DNA of 49,750 bases from positions 1 through 49,750 of the forward strand of contig CAZYEX010000049.1 in NCBI GenBank assembly GCA_964646605.1, read 5' to 3'. Under the pieces are notes generated by a model. The model was not told the DNA's origin. It made no database searches and saw only the letters and a list, made by a program, of their open reading frames with translations. The translations under genes and the position numbers were made by a program. The DNA is from SBAX01 sp964646605. GTDB taxonomy: Bacteria > Planctomycetota > Phycisphaerae > UBA1845. Each line of letters begins with the position of its first letter. Positions within the stretch are counted from its first letter, which is position 1. Shown here piece after piece: positions 1 to 7,594 of this stretch.

Positions 1-118
1 GCATCCTGCCTAGAGTATGCGCTACGCAACGGGCGGGCGCAAGTAAAGTTTGGCGCGACTTTGTCGAGCCTGGTGCGAACCGGTGCCGCCGGGCACTTCT
101 CGTGCCGAACAGTATTGA

Positions 119-141
119 GCGCCACCCCTCGTGGGTGGCGC
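119..141. repeat. GC-rich hairpin repeat
   Basis: Perfect inverted repeat with 9-bp arms (GCGCCACCC and GGGTGGCGC) around a CTCGT loop. The core resembles other intergenic copies near 4440, 9703 and 38770. It lies just downstream of the minus-strand zinc-ribbon gene and could fold at its mRNA end. No T-run follows, so a classical terminator is not supported. The rest of 1-159 shows nothing I can name. Confidence 0.7.
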
Positions 142-159
142 AGCCCGCGCCGCGCACTG

Positions 160-393
160 TCACAACACGGTCCAAACAACAAAGGAAAGAATCAACAGTA
201 CCGTCGCAGCGGCCCATACCCAACGCCGTACACGCCCTCCGGGATACGCCGGCGTGATCCAGTCCCCGCAATAGGGGCATTGCTGGGTATCCTCGTGGAC
301 CGCCTTGTCGCACGATGGACAGACCAGCAGGTCGTCGTCCGAGTCTTCCTCGTCCTCGACCCACTCCTCGTCGGCCTCGTCATCCCAAGGCAT
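160..393 (-). CDS. Small zinc-ribbon protein with C-terminal membrane anchor
   Basis: 77-residue protein. An acidic N-terminus (about residues 4-21, mostly Asp/Glu) is followed by a four-cysteine zinc ribbon (CPSC, then CPYC 12 residues later, residues 25-42) and one hydrophobic helix at the extreme C-terminus (about 58-77). That predicts a tail-anchored membrane protein with a cytoplasmic metal-binding head. The start ATG is chosen because the acidic/ribbon frame begins there and a GGGG stretch sits just upstream. It lies 52 bases downstream of the isochorismatase-family gene on the same strand, so co-transcription is likely. Function unknown; the ribbon only suggests a structural or protein-binding role. 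Confidence 0.7.
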   Translation of the reverse strand: MPWDDEADEEWVEDEEDSDDDLLVCPSCDKAVHEDTQQCPYCGDWITPAYPGGRVRRWVWAAATVLLILSFVVWTVL

Positions 394-445
394 GGAACCC
401 CACGATCCGTGACCGGAGATCGCCCATCGGCGATTCGTCGGCGCC

Positions 446-1027
446 TCAGGCCTCCACCGGCGGATCGCGCTTGATGATCTCCAGCATTTCTTTGAACTTT
501 CGAGTGTCACATCGTTGACACAGTTCGAAGAGCACGCTTTCCACCGTGGTGACCGAGATGCCCGCCTGCCGCATTCGATCCAATCCCGTCTCGTGGTCGA
601 CCCGCCCCCGCGAACCGGCCGCGTCGGCGCAAATGCAGACGTTGTAGTCGCGCGAGACCAGGTCCAGGGCGGTTTGTTGGACGCAAACATGCGTCTCGAT
701 CCCGGCGACAATCACTTGCGTCCGATCCAGCGACAGCAGGGCACTCCGAACCCCCTCGTCAGCCCAGGCGCTGAACGTCGGCTTCTCCAAGAACCTCGCG
801 TTGGACGCCTCCAATGCCTCGCGCAGGGCGCCGTCCGTTCGACCCAGCCCGCGCGGATACTGCTCCGTGACCAGCACCGGTAGATCGAACACGCGAGCCC
901 CGTCCAAGAGCGTACGCGTCCGACGGACCACGGTCCGCGCCTCGCGGATCAAGGGCAGAAGTTTTTCTTGGAGATCGATGACCAGCACCAGGGCGAGGTC
1001 GGCGTCCAGTTGATCGTGGCGCAACAT
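446..1027 (-). CDS. Isochorismatase-family cysteine hydrolase
   Basis: 193-residue hydrolase of the isochorismatase/nicotinamidase fold. The family's catalytic triad is visible: Asp in LVLVIDLQEKL near the N-terminus, Lys in EKPTFSAW, and the nucleophilic Cys in GIETHVCVQQTA. Family members cleave C-N or C-O bonds in small amides or vinyl ethers; the substrate here cannot be told. The closest-looking relatives are single-domain 'YcaC-like' hydrolases. I chose the ATG preceded by GAAGGGA at good spacing; an in-frame start 12 codons upstream (1063) adds an unlikely Arg-rich leader. No signal peptide, so cytoplasmic. The membrane zinc-ribbon gene follows closely. Confidence 0.85.
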   Translation of the reverse strand: MLRHDQLDADLALVLVIDLQEKLLPLIREARTVVRRTRTLLDGARVFDLPVLVTEQYPRGLGRTDGALREALEASNARFLEKPTFSAWADEGVRSALLSLDRTQVIVAGIETHVCVQQTALDLVSRDYNVCICADAAGSRGRVDHETGLDRMRQAGISVTTVESVLFELCQRCDTRKFKEMLEIIKRDPPVEA

Positions 1028-1109
1028 GCGATCGTCCCTTCCACCGGTCCGCCGCGCCGCCACCCACCCGATGCGGCACTGACGTACACGGTCAACCTAC
1101 TCGAAGGGG

Positions 1110-2507
1110 TCAGTTTCCGCACGCCGCGGCGAGCTGGAAGGCGGCCACGTCGGAGAGGTCCACGTCGTCATCGCCGTCCAAGTCGGACGGCTGGCACGCT
1201 GGGTCTGCGGCGAGAATACCGGGCCCGCCGAGGCAACTGGCCACGTTCTGAAAGTCGGTCACGTCCGTGTCCCCGTCGGCGTCGAAATCGGCGGTCTCCA
1301 CCGGCCCGAAGTAATCGCTGTAGGTCGCGCCCGAGGCGTCCCCGCCAAGATCGTTGAGCGGCGCCCCGATCAGCGCCCGATCACCGAACGCCGAGACCGA
1401 CCATCCAAACCCGTCCTTGGGGGCCCCGTTCGCCGTCGACAACCCGGGCTCCCGGACCCAATCCACGCCGTCGAACCCGTAGACCGTCAAACTTCCCTGG
1501 GTCTCACTCTTGTCCAAGTCGCCGGGGGCACCGATGAAAGCCCGGTTCCCCTCCAACGCCACGGCCGAACCGAACCGGTCGTGAGCCCCCGCCACTGCGG
1601 CCTCAAGCTTCGCATCCAAGTTCCAGCCCGCCCCGTCGTAGGCGAAAGCGTACGCCGACCCCGAATCCGTTCGCGGTCCGTTATCCAACGGGGCCCCGAC
1701 GAGCAAGTGCTCGTTGCGTAGTGCGACCGAACTCCCAAGCCCGTCTCCGTCTCGACCGTCAGCGGCCATCAACTTCTGCCCGAATTCCCACGCCTTCCCG
1801 TTCCGCACAAACACGTACGCCGCCCCTGCGTACGAATCCACAGCGAAAGCGAAGGGCGAGCCCACGACGATCGTATCCCCCTCGATCGCCACGGCCTGCC
1901 CCAACAGGTCGAATGCGTCGGCGTCATCCGCCAGAAGCTTGGCTTCCCGTTGCCAACCGATGCCGTCAAAGCGAAAGACATAGGCGGCGCCTGCATCCGT
2001 GGCATTGGCGTCATCTCCGCTCGCCCCCACGACGATCCGGTCCCCAGCGATCGCAATCGCGCTTCCGAACCCCGAAGCAGTCGCGGATGGATCCGGCGAC
2101 AGTGTTTGTACGAACGTCCAGTCGCCCCCCGCGAGTTGGAAGACGTAGACCAGTCCGGCCTCTTGATCCGCACCTGGCGCCGCGACGGCAATGGTGTCCT
2201 CGCGGATCGCAACCGTTTCGCCGAAGCGATCGCCGGCCCCGACGGATTCGGGAAGGAGCTTCTGTTCCACACCCCAATCCCCGCAGGACCGGAGCAGAAC
2301 GTACGCTGCACCCGCGTGAAAGCCGCGCTCGTCGTCAGACGGCGCGCCCACGACCGCATCCGTCCGCCAGACGCAAACACTCGTTCCGAATTGGTCGCCC
2401 GCAGCAACATCCGCCGCGACGATCGGTCGGGGAACGGCTTCGGCCCCGGTCACGAAGTTGATGGCTAATGAAATCCCGGCGAAAACCGACGGTACGCAAG
2501 CTACCAT
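1110..2507 (-). CDS. Exported FG-GAP repeat protein with dockerin-like C-terminus
   Basis: About 465 residues. A signal peptide (SVFAGISLAINF core, likely cleavage after TGAEA) is followed by seven or so FG-GAP/integrin-type repeats of about 50 residues, each with the pattern 'DxFGxxVAxxGDxxxVGAPxD...GAAYVF'. These form a beta-propeller, often calcium binding. The last 60 residues contain two DxDxDGDxD calcium loops (ADFDADGDTDVTDF and SDLDGDDDVDLSDV), the dockerin-like tail typical of secreted planctomycete proteins. The start is the Met directly before the hydrophobic core, with a G-rich ribosome site; an open frame continues 52 codons upstream (2663) but makes a poor leader. Role unknown; probably surface or extracellular binding. 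Confidence 0.8.
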   Translation of the reverse strand: MVACVPSVFAGISLAINFVTGAEAVPRPIVAADVAAGDQFGTSVCVWRTDAVVGAPSDDERGFHAGAAYVLLRSCGDWGVEQKLLPESVGAGDRFGETVAIREDTIAVAAPGADQEAGLVYVFQLAGGDWTFVQTLSPDPSATASGFGSAIAIAGDRIVVGASGDDANATDAGAAYVFRFDGIGWQREAKLLADDADAFDLLGQAVAIEGDTIVVGSPFAFAVDSYAGAAYVFVRNGKAWEFGQKLMAADGRDGDGLGSSVALRNEHLLVGAPLDNGPRTDSGSAYAFAYDGAGWNLDAKLEAAVAGAHDRFGSAVALEGNRAFIGAPGDLDKSETQGSLTVYGFDGVDWVREPGLSTANGAPKDGFGWSVSAFGDRALIGAPLNDLGGDASGATYSDYFGPVETADFDADGDTDVTDFQNVASCLGGPGILAADPACQPSDLDGDDDVDLSDVAAFQLAAACGN

Positions 2508-2674
2508 GTCGGCTGGTCCCCCCCTTTTTGCCCCCCCGGGGTGAGCCCTCAAGCTACACCGCGCCTGACCCATGATAGACCCACGCTTTCCGATAAACCA
2601 ATTCCCCATTCCGGACCCTACGCCCGCAGGCACTCGTCGGCGAAAAAAGGGATTCCGCACCACTCGTACGGCCC

Positions 2675-2730
2675 TTGACCACGACCGGCTTCTTCGTTAC
2701 CATTATGCTGGGAACAAGCAAGCGCTTGTT
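2675..2730 (+). promoter_or_regulatory. Promoter and KstR2-like operator of the TetR-paa operon
   Basis: A -35 box TTGACC (2675-2680) and -10 box TACCAT (2698-2703) are separated by exactly 17 bases, placing the transcript start near 2710. Just downstream, 2717-2730 reads AGCAAGCGCTTGTT, with a perfect 10-bp palindrome CAAGCGCTTG. From memory this matches the mycobacterial KstR2 operator consensus AnCAAGnnCTTGnT at every fixed position. It lies between the start site and the TetR gene at 2751, so autorepression of the regulator and the following paa genes is the natural inference. Confidence 0.7.
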
Positions 2731-2750
2731 AGCCGCTAGGTGGGCGAACC

Positions 2751-3338
2751 ATGACGGAGGCCATAACCCAACGCCGCGACGATCTACTGAGTGCCGCCGA
2801 GAAACTGTTCTCGGACCGCGGCTACGAGGCCACGAGCGTGCGAGACATCGCCGAAGCCCTGGCGATCCAACCCGGCAGTCTCTACGCCCACATCGAAACC
2901 AAGGAAGAGTTGCTCTGGGAGATCCTCACCACGGCCGCAGATCGCTTTTTCGCGGTCCTCGAACCGGTCGTGAAGTCCGATCTGGTCACACTCGAAAAAC
3001 TGCGCCGCGCGATCGCCGCCCACGTCGGAGTCATCACACGAAGCGCCGACGCGGCTGCCGTCTACATGACCGAATGGAGGCATCTCACCGAACCGCGACG
3101 CCGACAGTTCGCCCAGCGCCGCGACGACTACGAACACATTTTTCGCGCCTTGGTGCGCGACGCGATCCACGAGGGGACCTTCGGCGACGTGGACGAGAAA
3201 TTCGCCGCGCTGCTGATCCTCTCCTCGATGAACTGGATTTACCAGTGGTATCGCCCGGAGGGAGCGATGACCCCCGACGAAATCGCACGGAAGATCACGG
3301 GTTTGTTGTTCAACGGATTGAAGCGCGGAATGGGATAA
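2751..3338 (+). CDS. TetR-family repressor, probable regulator of the paa genes
   Basis: 195 residues. The N-terminal TetR helix-turn-helix spans about residues 10-57 (LLSAAEKLFSDRGYEATSV, then SLYAHIETKEELLWEIL). The C-terminal half resembles the KstR2/FadR-type ligand-binding domain (MNWIYQWYRPEGAMTPDEIA), a group whose members usually sense acyl-CoA or CoA-thioesters. It is the first gene of a co-directional run with paaABCD and has a palindromic operator just upstream. I infer that it represses its own operon and is released by phenylacetyl-CoA or a later CoA intermediate. The ligand is not visible from sequence. Confidence 0.8.
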   Translation: MTEAITQRRDDLLSAAEKLFSDRGYEATSVRDIAEALAIQPGSLYAHIETKEELLWEILTTAADRFFAVLEPVVKSDLVTLEKLRRAIAAHVGVITRSADAAAVYMTEWRHLTEPRRRQFAQRRDDYEHIFRALVRDAIHEGTFGDVDEKFAALLILSSMNWIYQWYRPEGAMTPDEIARKITGLLFNGLKRGMG

Positions 3339-3339
3339 G

Positions 3340-3416
3340 AATGACCAATGACGAATTACCAATGACGCACCCGGGGTCGTATGTCCAGGGTCATTGGTCA
3401 TTGGTAATTTGTCATT
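3340..3416. repeat. Facing arms of tandem heptamers
   Basis: Four tandem 7-base units of the AATGACC/AATTACC type (3340-3367), a 21-base spacer, then four units of the complementary type (GGTCATT/GGTAATT, 3389-3416). The arms can pair into a hairpin. It fills the gap between the TetR gene and paaA, ending just before the paaA ribosome site, so it would fold in the operon mRNA and could affect stability or relative expression. Confidence 0.8.
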
Positions 3417-3432
3417 CATCAGGAGCGTGACA

Positions 3433-4419
3433 ATGGTCATTGCAATGGAGAAGAACCTAGCCGGTCTGTCCTCGGTGGAGTACGATCGCCGCCTAAGCGC
3501 GTTCGAGGCCCGGATCAACCGCGGCGAAAAGATCGAACCCTCCGACTGGATGCCCGATGACTATCGCCATCAACTCATTCGCCTGATCCACGTACATGCC
3601 AACAGCGAAATCTGCGGCGCGCTGCCCGAGGGTCGTTGGATTCCTCATGCGCCTACTTTCAAACGCAAAATGGCCCTGGTCGCCAAGGTGCAGGATGAAG
3701 TCGGCCACGGACAGTTGCTCTACCGCGCCGCGGAAACATTGGGACCGTCGCGCGAGGAAATGATTGAAGACCTCATCGCCGGCAAGGCCAAGTTCTCCAA
3801 TGTCTTCCACTATCCCGCGGAAACCTGGGCGGACGTGGCCATCATCGCCTGGCTCATTGACGCCGCCGCCATCATCAACCAAATCATGATGGCGGAAGGG
3901 TCGTATGGACCCTATGCACGGGCACTGAAACGCATCTGCTACGAAGAAGCGTTTCATATGAAACATGGGTATGAGATGTGCTTCGTGCTTGCAACCGGCA
4001 CCAAGATACAACGCGACATGTTGCAAGACGCCCTGAACCGCTGGTGGGCGCCGATCATGATGTTCCACGGACCGTCGGATAGGGAATCCAAGCACACAGC
4101 CCAGCTCGCCAAATGGAAAGTGAAACTCAAAACAAATGATGAACAACGCCAGCAGTTTCTCAAACAGTTCGTCCCCAAAATGCTCGACCTGGGTATGAAG
4201 ATTCCCGACGCCAGTTTGCGCTATGACAAGACGACGGAGACGTGGCTCTATGATGATCCTGATTGGAGCGTGTTCAAGAAGGTGGTGAACAACGGCGGCC
4301 CCGTTTCGCACGAACGCATCGAGGCCCGCCGACTCGCCCACCGCGACGGCCAGTGGGTCCGCGAAGCCCTCACCGCCGCCGCGGAAAAGCGAACGATCCC
4401 AATGCCGCCGAGTCATTGA
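3433..4419 (+). CDS. paaA: Phenylacetyl-CoA 1,2-epoxidase catalytic subunit PaaA
   Basis: 328 residues (E. coli PaaA is about 309). Subunit of the bacterial multicomponent monooxygenase that epoxidises the ring of phenylacetyl-CoA using a carboxylate-bridged di-iron centre. All six ligand positions I recall for E. coli are present with identical spacing: Glu59 (NSEICG), Glu89 and His92 (QDEVGHG), Asp143 (WLIDAA), Glu172 and His175 (EEAFHMKHG). The start ATG has an AGGAG site 7 bases upstream; an open frame extends 13 codons further but runs into the heptamer repeat. It should form a complex with PaaC and PaaB, encoded downstream. Confidence 0.95.
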   Translation: MVIAMEKNLAGLSSVEYDRRLSAFEARINRGEKIEPSDWMPDDYRHQLIRLIHVHANSEICGALPEGRWIPHAPTFKRKMALVAKVQDEVGHGQLLYRAAETLGPSREEMIEDLIAGKAKFSNVFHYPAETWADVAIIAWLIDAAAIINQIMMAEGSYGPYARALKRICYEEAFHMKHGYEMCFVLATGTKIQRDMLQDALNRWWAPIMMFHGPSDRESKHTAQLAKWKVKLKTNDEQRQQFLKQFVPKMLDLGMKIPDASLRYDKTTETWLYDDPDWSVFKKVVNNGGPVSHERIEARRLAHRDGQWVREALTAAAEKRTIPMPPSH

Positions 4420-4439
4420 TCGGCAACACGGAAGAATGT

Positions 4440-4491
4440 AGCGCCGCCCCTCGTGGCCGGCGCGTTCAGAGCCGCGGGCGCAAGCCCGCGG
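4440..4491. repeat. Two adjacent GC-rich hairpins
   Basis: 4441-4464 carries the GCGCCG...CGGCGC hairpin with the CCCCTCGTGG core found at 119-141 and 38770. It is followed at 4472-4491 by a perfect 8-bp stem (CCGCGGGC/GCCCGCGG) closed by a GCAA tetraloop. Both sit in the gap between paaA and the next small gene; they may act as mRNA-processing or stabilising structures. No T-run, so not an obvious terminator. Confidence 0.6.
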
Positions 4492-4526
4492 ACCCATACG
4501 ACCGTGAACCCGGGAGGAGCGAAAAC

Positions 4527-4796
4527 ATGATTCGCCGCACCGATGTTGTGGAAAACCTGGACAAGCGGCCATTCGAGCCGTTCCGCATTTGCATGTCCGA
4601 TGGTAGAACCTATGATGTGACTCACCCGGATCTATGCATCCCAAGCCGCAACACTGTCTATGTCGGCGTTCCGGACCCAAAGGTGCGAAGAATCGTCGTG
4701 CGAATGGATCAATGTGCGTACGTCCACATCGTCCGCTTCGAACCCCTGAATGGAGAGCGGCGTCGGGTGCCGCGAAAGAAGAACAGACGTTCGTAA
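4527..4796 (+). CDS. Small conserved hypothetical protein ('RPFEPFRI' family)
   Basis: 89 residues starting 9 bases after a GGAGG site, so translation is well supported. The N-terminal motif KRPFEPFRICMSDGRTYDV and the pattern 'HPDL...NTVYVGV...HIVRFEPL' look like a short all-beta domain in hypothetical proteins I associate with planctomycetes, usually stand-alone and of unknown role. The basic tail (RRRVPRKKNRR) is typical. It interrupts the otherwise standard paaA-paaB order. It is probably an insertion rather than an epoxidase component, because such proteins occur in many contexts. No catalytic residues are evident. Confidence 0.65.
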   Translation: MIRRTDVVENLDKRPFEPFRICMSDGRTYDVTHPDLCIPSRNTVYVGVPDPKVRRIVVRMDQCAYVHIVRFEPLNGERRRVPRKKNRRS

Positions 4797-4842
4797 ATTC
4801 GTTCGAGTACCGTAGGTTGGGTCTTCAGACCCGCCAACTGTC

Positions 4843-5142
4843 ATGACCGACACGCAATGGAAAGTCTTCGAGGTGTTCCATCAGCAGGCACGCGGCGAGC
4901 CGCACGTGCATGTGGGCTCCATCCACGCCCCGGATGCGGAAATGGCCATCATCCTCGCCAAGGAGCAATACGCCCGGCGGCAGGCCTGCGTGAACCTCTG
5001 GGTCGTACCCGCCGAATCGATCCAGGCGACGGCCTATGAGAACGACGACATCTTCGAACGCGGAACGGACAAGAGCTACCGCGAGTCGTGGGGATACAAG
5101 ACGCCGAAGACGACGACGGCCCAGGGAGGCGTGAGCGAATGA
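4843..5142 (+). CDS. paaB: Phenylacetyl-CoA epoxidase subunit PaaB
   Basis: 99 residues, matching the usual size of PaaB (about 95). Family pattern visible: WKVFEVFHQQARGEPHVHVG, then 'AKEQYARRQACVNLWVVP', and an acidic/aromatic C-terminal part. PaaB is a small non-catalytic subunit thought to bridge PaaAC heterodimers. No strong ribosome site precedes the ATG. A GGGTCT-TC-AGACCC hairpin lies immediately upstream (about 4819-4832), so expression may depend on readthrough coupling or be dampened. The stop overlaps the paaC start by four bases (ATGA). Confidence 0.92.
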   Translation: MTDTQWKVFEVFHQQARGEPHVHVGSIHAPDAEMAIILAKEQYARRQACVNLWVVPAESIQATAYENDDIFERGTDKSYRESWGYKTPKTTTAQGGVSE

Positions 5143-5921
5143 TGTACGAATCCCTGCAATCCCTGACAGGCGCGACCAGAGAGGCCGTCATCAACCTGCT
5201 CTACCGCATGGCCGACGACGAACTCATCATCGGCCATCGCAATTCGGAGTGGACCGGCCACGCCCCGATTCTCGAGGCCGATATCGCGTTCTCCTCTATG
5301 GCCCAGGATGAGATGGGGCACGCCCTGGTCTATTACCAAATGCTCCACGAATTGGGCGAACGCGACCCCGATACGCTGGCGTTTTCGCGCAAGCCGCGAG
5401 AATACCGCTGCGCATCACTGGTCTGTCTTCCCAAGGGCGACTGGGCGTTCAGTGTGCTGCGCCAGTTCCTCTATGATGCCGCCGAAACCGTTCGACTTAC
5501 GGCGCTGCTCGATAGCACACTGGTTCCACTCGCCCAACTCGCGGCCAAACTGCGCGGCGAAGAGAAATACCACCTCATGCACGGCCGATCCTGGGTATTG
5601 AGACTGGGTAGTGCCACCGAAGAGAGTCACCAAAGGATGCAAAGCGCTTTGGAGGTTGTTTATCCTCATTGTTTGGGCCTCTTCGAGCCCTCCGAAGTTG
5701 ACGAAACCCTCGCCCAGTCACGCATCTCGCCCCGCGAGGACGAACTGCGGCGACAGTGGGAATCGGCCGTGGCGCCCGTGCTCGCCGATGCCGGACTGCG
5801 GACACCCGAGAACGTCAAGCCCGTCTACGGCGGACGCGTCGGACGCCACCCCGACGCTCTCAAGCAGCTTCTCGATCAGTTGCAACTCGTGTACCAGATC
5901 GATCCGACGGCGAATTGGTGA
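5139..5921 (+). CDS. paaC: Phenylacetyl-CoA epoxidase structural subunit PaaC
   Basis: 260 residues (E. coli PaaC about 248). Ferritin-like helical protein related to PaaA but without the full di-iron ligand set; it forms the structural partner of PaaA. Motifs: LIIGHRNSEWTGHAPILEADIAF, MAQDEMGHALVYYQML, LRGEEKYHLMHG, and the C-terminal VYGGRVGRHPDAL. The ATG overlaps the paaB stop (ATGA) and has a GGAGG site upstream, indicating translational coupling. A second ATG follows immediately. The stop overlaps the paaD start by one base (TGATG). Confidence 0.93.
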   Translation: MMYESLQSLTGATREAVINLLYRMADDELIIGHRNSEWTGHAPILEADIAFSSMAQDEMGHALVYYQMLHELGERDPDTLAFSRKPREYRCASLVCLPKGDWAFSVLRQFLYDAAETVRLTALLDSTLVPLAQLAAKLRGEEKYHLMHGRSWVLRLGSATEESHQRMQSALEVVYPHCLGLFEPSEVDETLAQSRISPREDELRRQWESAVAPVLADAGLRTPENVKPVYGGRVGRHPDALKQLLDQLQLVYQIDPTANW

Positions 5922-6472
5922 TGTTGCGAAAAGAAGGTACGAGTTACGAGTTACGAGTTACAGACCGAGATTCCGCGCCCGGTGCAATCGACAATCGTCG
6001 CTTAGCTGCCGTTCACGAAGCTCTCCAGTCCGTCACCGACCCCGAAATCCCTGTCTTGAGCATCGTGGATCTCGGAATCATCGCCGACGTGCGGATCAAT
6101 GGTCTGTCGATCGCGGTCGATATGACGCCGACGTTCGTGGGATGTCCCGCGATTCAGTTCATTCGCGAAGATATACAACGTGCATTGACTGCGATCGGTG
6201 AGCGCGAAGTCAGTGTCAATGTTGTGGTCCATCCACCATGGACCTCCGATCGCATCACCGAGACCGGTCGACGAAGATTGAAGGAGTTCGGATTGGCGCC
6301 TCCAGGACCGTGTGGAACTTCCACGGGCAGCCCGAATGCGCCGCCGACGCCTTGCCCTTTCTGTGAGTCAACCCAGACCGAACTGGAATCGCTGTTTGGA
6401 CCCACCCTCTGCAGGTCTATTCATTATTGTCATAGTTGCCGACAGTCGTTCGAGCAGTTCAAAACACTCTGA
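5921..6472 (+). CDS. paaD: PaaD-like iron-sulfur assembly/maturation factor
   Basis: 183 residues. Residues about 27-110 are a MIP18/DUF59 domain (ALQSVTDPEIPVLSIVDLGI, TFVGCPAIQFI). The C-terminus carries a zinc-ribbon (CPFC...CHSC) and the ending SCRQSFEQFKTL, matching PaaD and distinguishing it from plain DUF59 proteins. PaaD is thought to help install the iron-sulfur cluster of the PaaE reductase. The start overlaps the paaC stop. The first 20 residues are encoded by a heptamer repeat and are longer than in typical PaaD. No paaE follows; the next gene is aroB on the other strand. Confidence 0.88.
   Translation: MLRKEGTSYELRVTDRDSAPGAIDNRRLAAVHEALQSVTDPEIPVLSIVDLGIIADVRINGLSIAVDMTPTFVGCPAIQFIREDIQRALTAIGEREVSVNVVVHPPWTSDRITETGRRRLKEFGLAPPGPCGTSTGSPNAPPTPCPFCESTQTELESLFGPTLCRSIHYCHSCRQSFEQFKTL
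5938..5965. repeat. In-frame heptamer repeat in the paaD 5' end
   Basis: Three exact copies of TACGAGT (5938-5958) and a degenerate fourth (TACAGAC) lie 17 bases into paaD. Three units make 21 bases, so the array adds 7 codons without shifting frame. It belongs to the same period-7 class as the intergenic arrays but has no facing arm here. Confidence 0.75.
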
Positions 6473-6508
6473 TTGCTTCCACCGCAGACCGCGCGGCAAC
6501 GGCCACGC

Positions 6509-7594
6509 TTACACCGTCAGGGAAACGCAGACGTCGCGCAGGACTTCATGTCCAACGTCTGTCCGTACGACCGGCCGCCCCAGACCCTGCAACAAGACGA
6601 ACCGCGTCAAACCCGCCTTCCGCTTCTTGTCCAGGCCCATCACGTCCATGAGCGCCTCGGGCGAGAGCGGGTGATCGAGCCTGGTGGGAAGACCGACGCC
6701 GTTGAGCACACGCACGACGCGCTCCACTTCGTCGGACCCAAGCAACCCCATTCTCTGCGACAACCGGCAAGCCGCGACCATGCCCAGTGACACGCATTCC
6801 CCATGCCGCAAGGAGAACGCACTACACTCCTCGATCGCGTGGCCGATGGTGTGTCCGAAGTTCAGAACCAGCCGTGCACCCGACTGTTCCAACGGGTCCT
6901 GTGCCACGATCTCCGATTTGATCCGTATGTTCTCCCGGATCAACCGCGTCAAAACCGACCCATCGAGATCGAGTATCGCTCGCGTTTCTCGCTCGTGCCA
7001 CGAGAACAACTCCGGCGAGGCCACCAAGGCCTGTTTGATCGACTCGGCCAGACCCGCCACGAACTCTCGCCGCGGCAAGGTCCGAAGACATAGCGGATCG
7101 ACCACCACACAACAGGGTGCGTGAAAGGCGCCGACCAGGTTCTTTCCGCCCGCAACGTTGATCCCCGTCTTGCCGCCGATCGAGGCGTCGATGGCCGCCT
7201 CCAGCGTCGTGGGACAGACTGCCCATCGAACACCACGCATCCACGTCGCGGCGACAAAGCCCGCCAGATCGCTGACCACGCCGCCGCCCAGGGCCAAGAT
7301 CAAACCGTCACGTGGGAATCTCCGCCCGGTCAGGAATGCATACGCCGCTTCCACCGTTCGTACGGTTTTGCTCGATTCGCCCGGCGCGATCGTCCAAACG
7401 ACCGGGAGGAAGTTCGAAAACCTCAGCGACTCGACACACGCCGACGCATATAGGGGCTCGACGTTCGCATCGGTGAGCACGACCGTCTCGGAGGATTCCG
7501 AGGACCCCAAAGCCGCCCGTAGAATCTCGCCGACCTGCGTCAGCGATCCCGGCTCAACCCGAACCTCACCAAACCCCGATCGCACCGTTGCCAC
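6509..7594 (-). CDS. aroB: 3-dehydroquinate synthase
   Basis: 361 residues, the family's normal length. Converts DAHP to 3-dehydroquinate, the second step of the shikimate pathway, using NAD+ and a divalent metal. Diagnostic blocks: ALGGGVVSDLAGFVAATWMRG (NAD site), PTTLEAAIDASIGGKTGIN, metal ligands in GLAESIKQAL (Glu), NFGHTIGHAIE (His) and SLRHGECVSLGM (His). It begins with GTG; no ATG lies in frame upstream. It stands alone on the minus strand between paaD and folC, with no other aromatic-biosynthesis gene nearby. Confidence 0.96.
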   Translation of the reverse strand: MATVRSGFGEVRVEPGSLTQVGEILRAALGSSESSETVVLTDANVEPLYASACVESLRFSNFLPVVWTIAPGESSKTVRTVEAAYAFLTGRRFPRDGLILALGGGVVSDLAGFVAATWMRGVRWAVCPTTLEAAIDASIGGKTGINVAGGKNLVGAFHAPCCVVVDPLCLRTLPRREFVAGLAESIKQALVASPELFSWHERETRAILDLDGSVLTRLIRENIRIKSEIVAQDPLEQSGARLVLNFGHTIGHAIEECSAFSLRHGECVSLGMVAACRLSQRMGLLGSDEVERVVRVLNGVGLPTRLDHPLSPEALMDVMGLDKKRKAGLTRFVLLQGLGRPVVRTDVGHEVLRDVCVSLTV

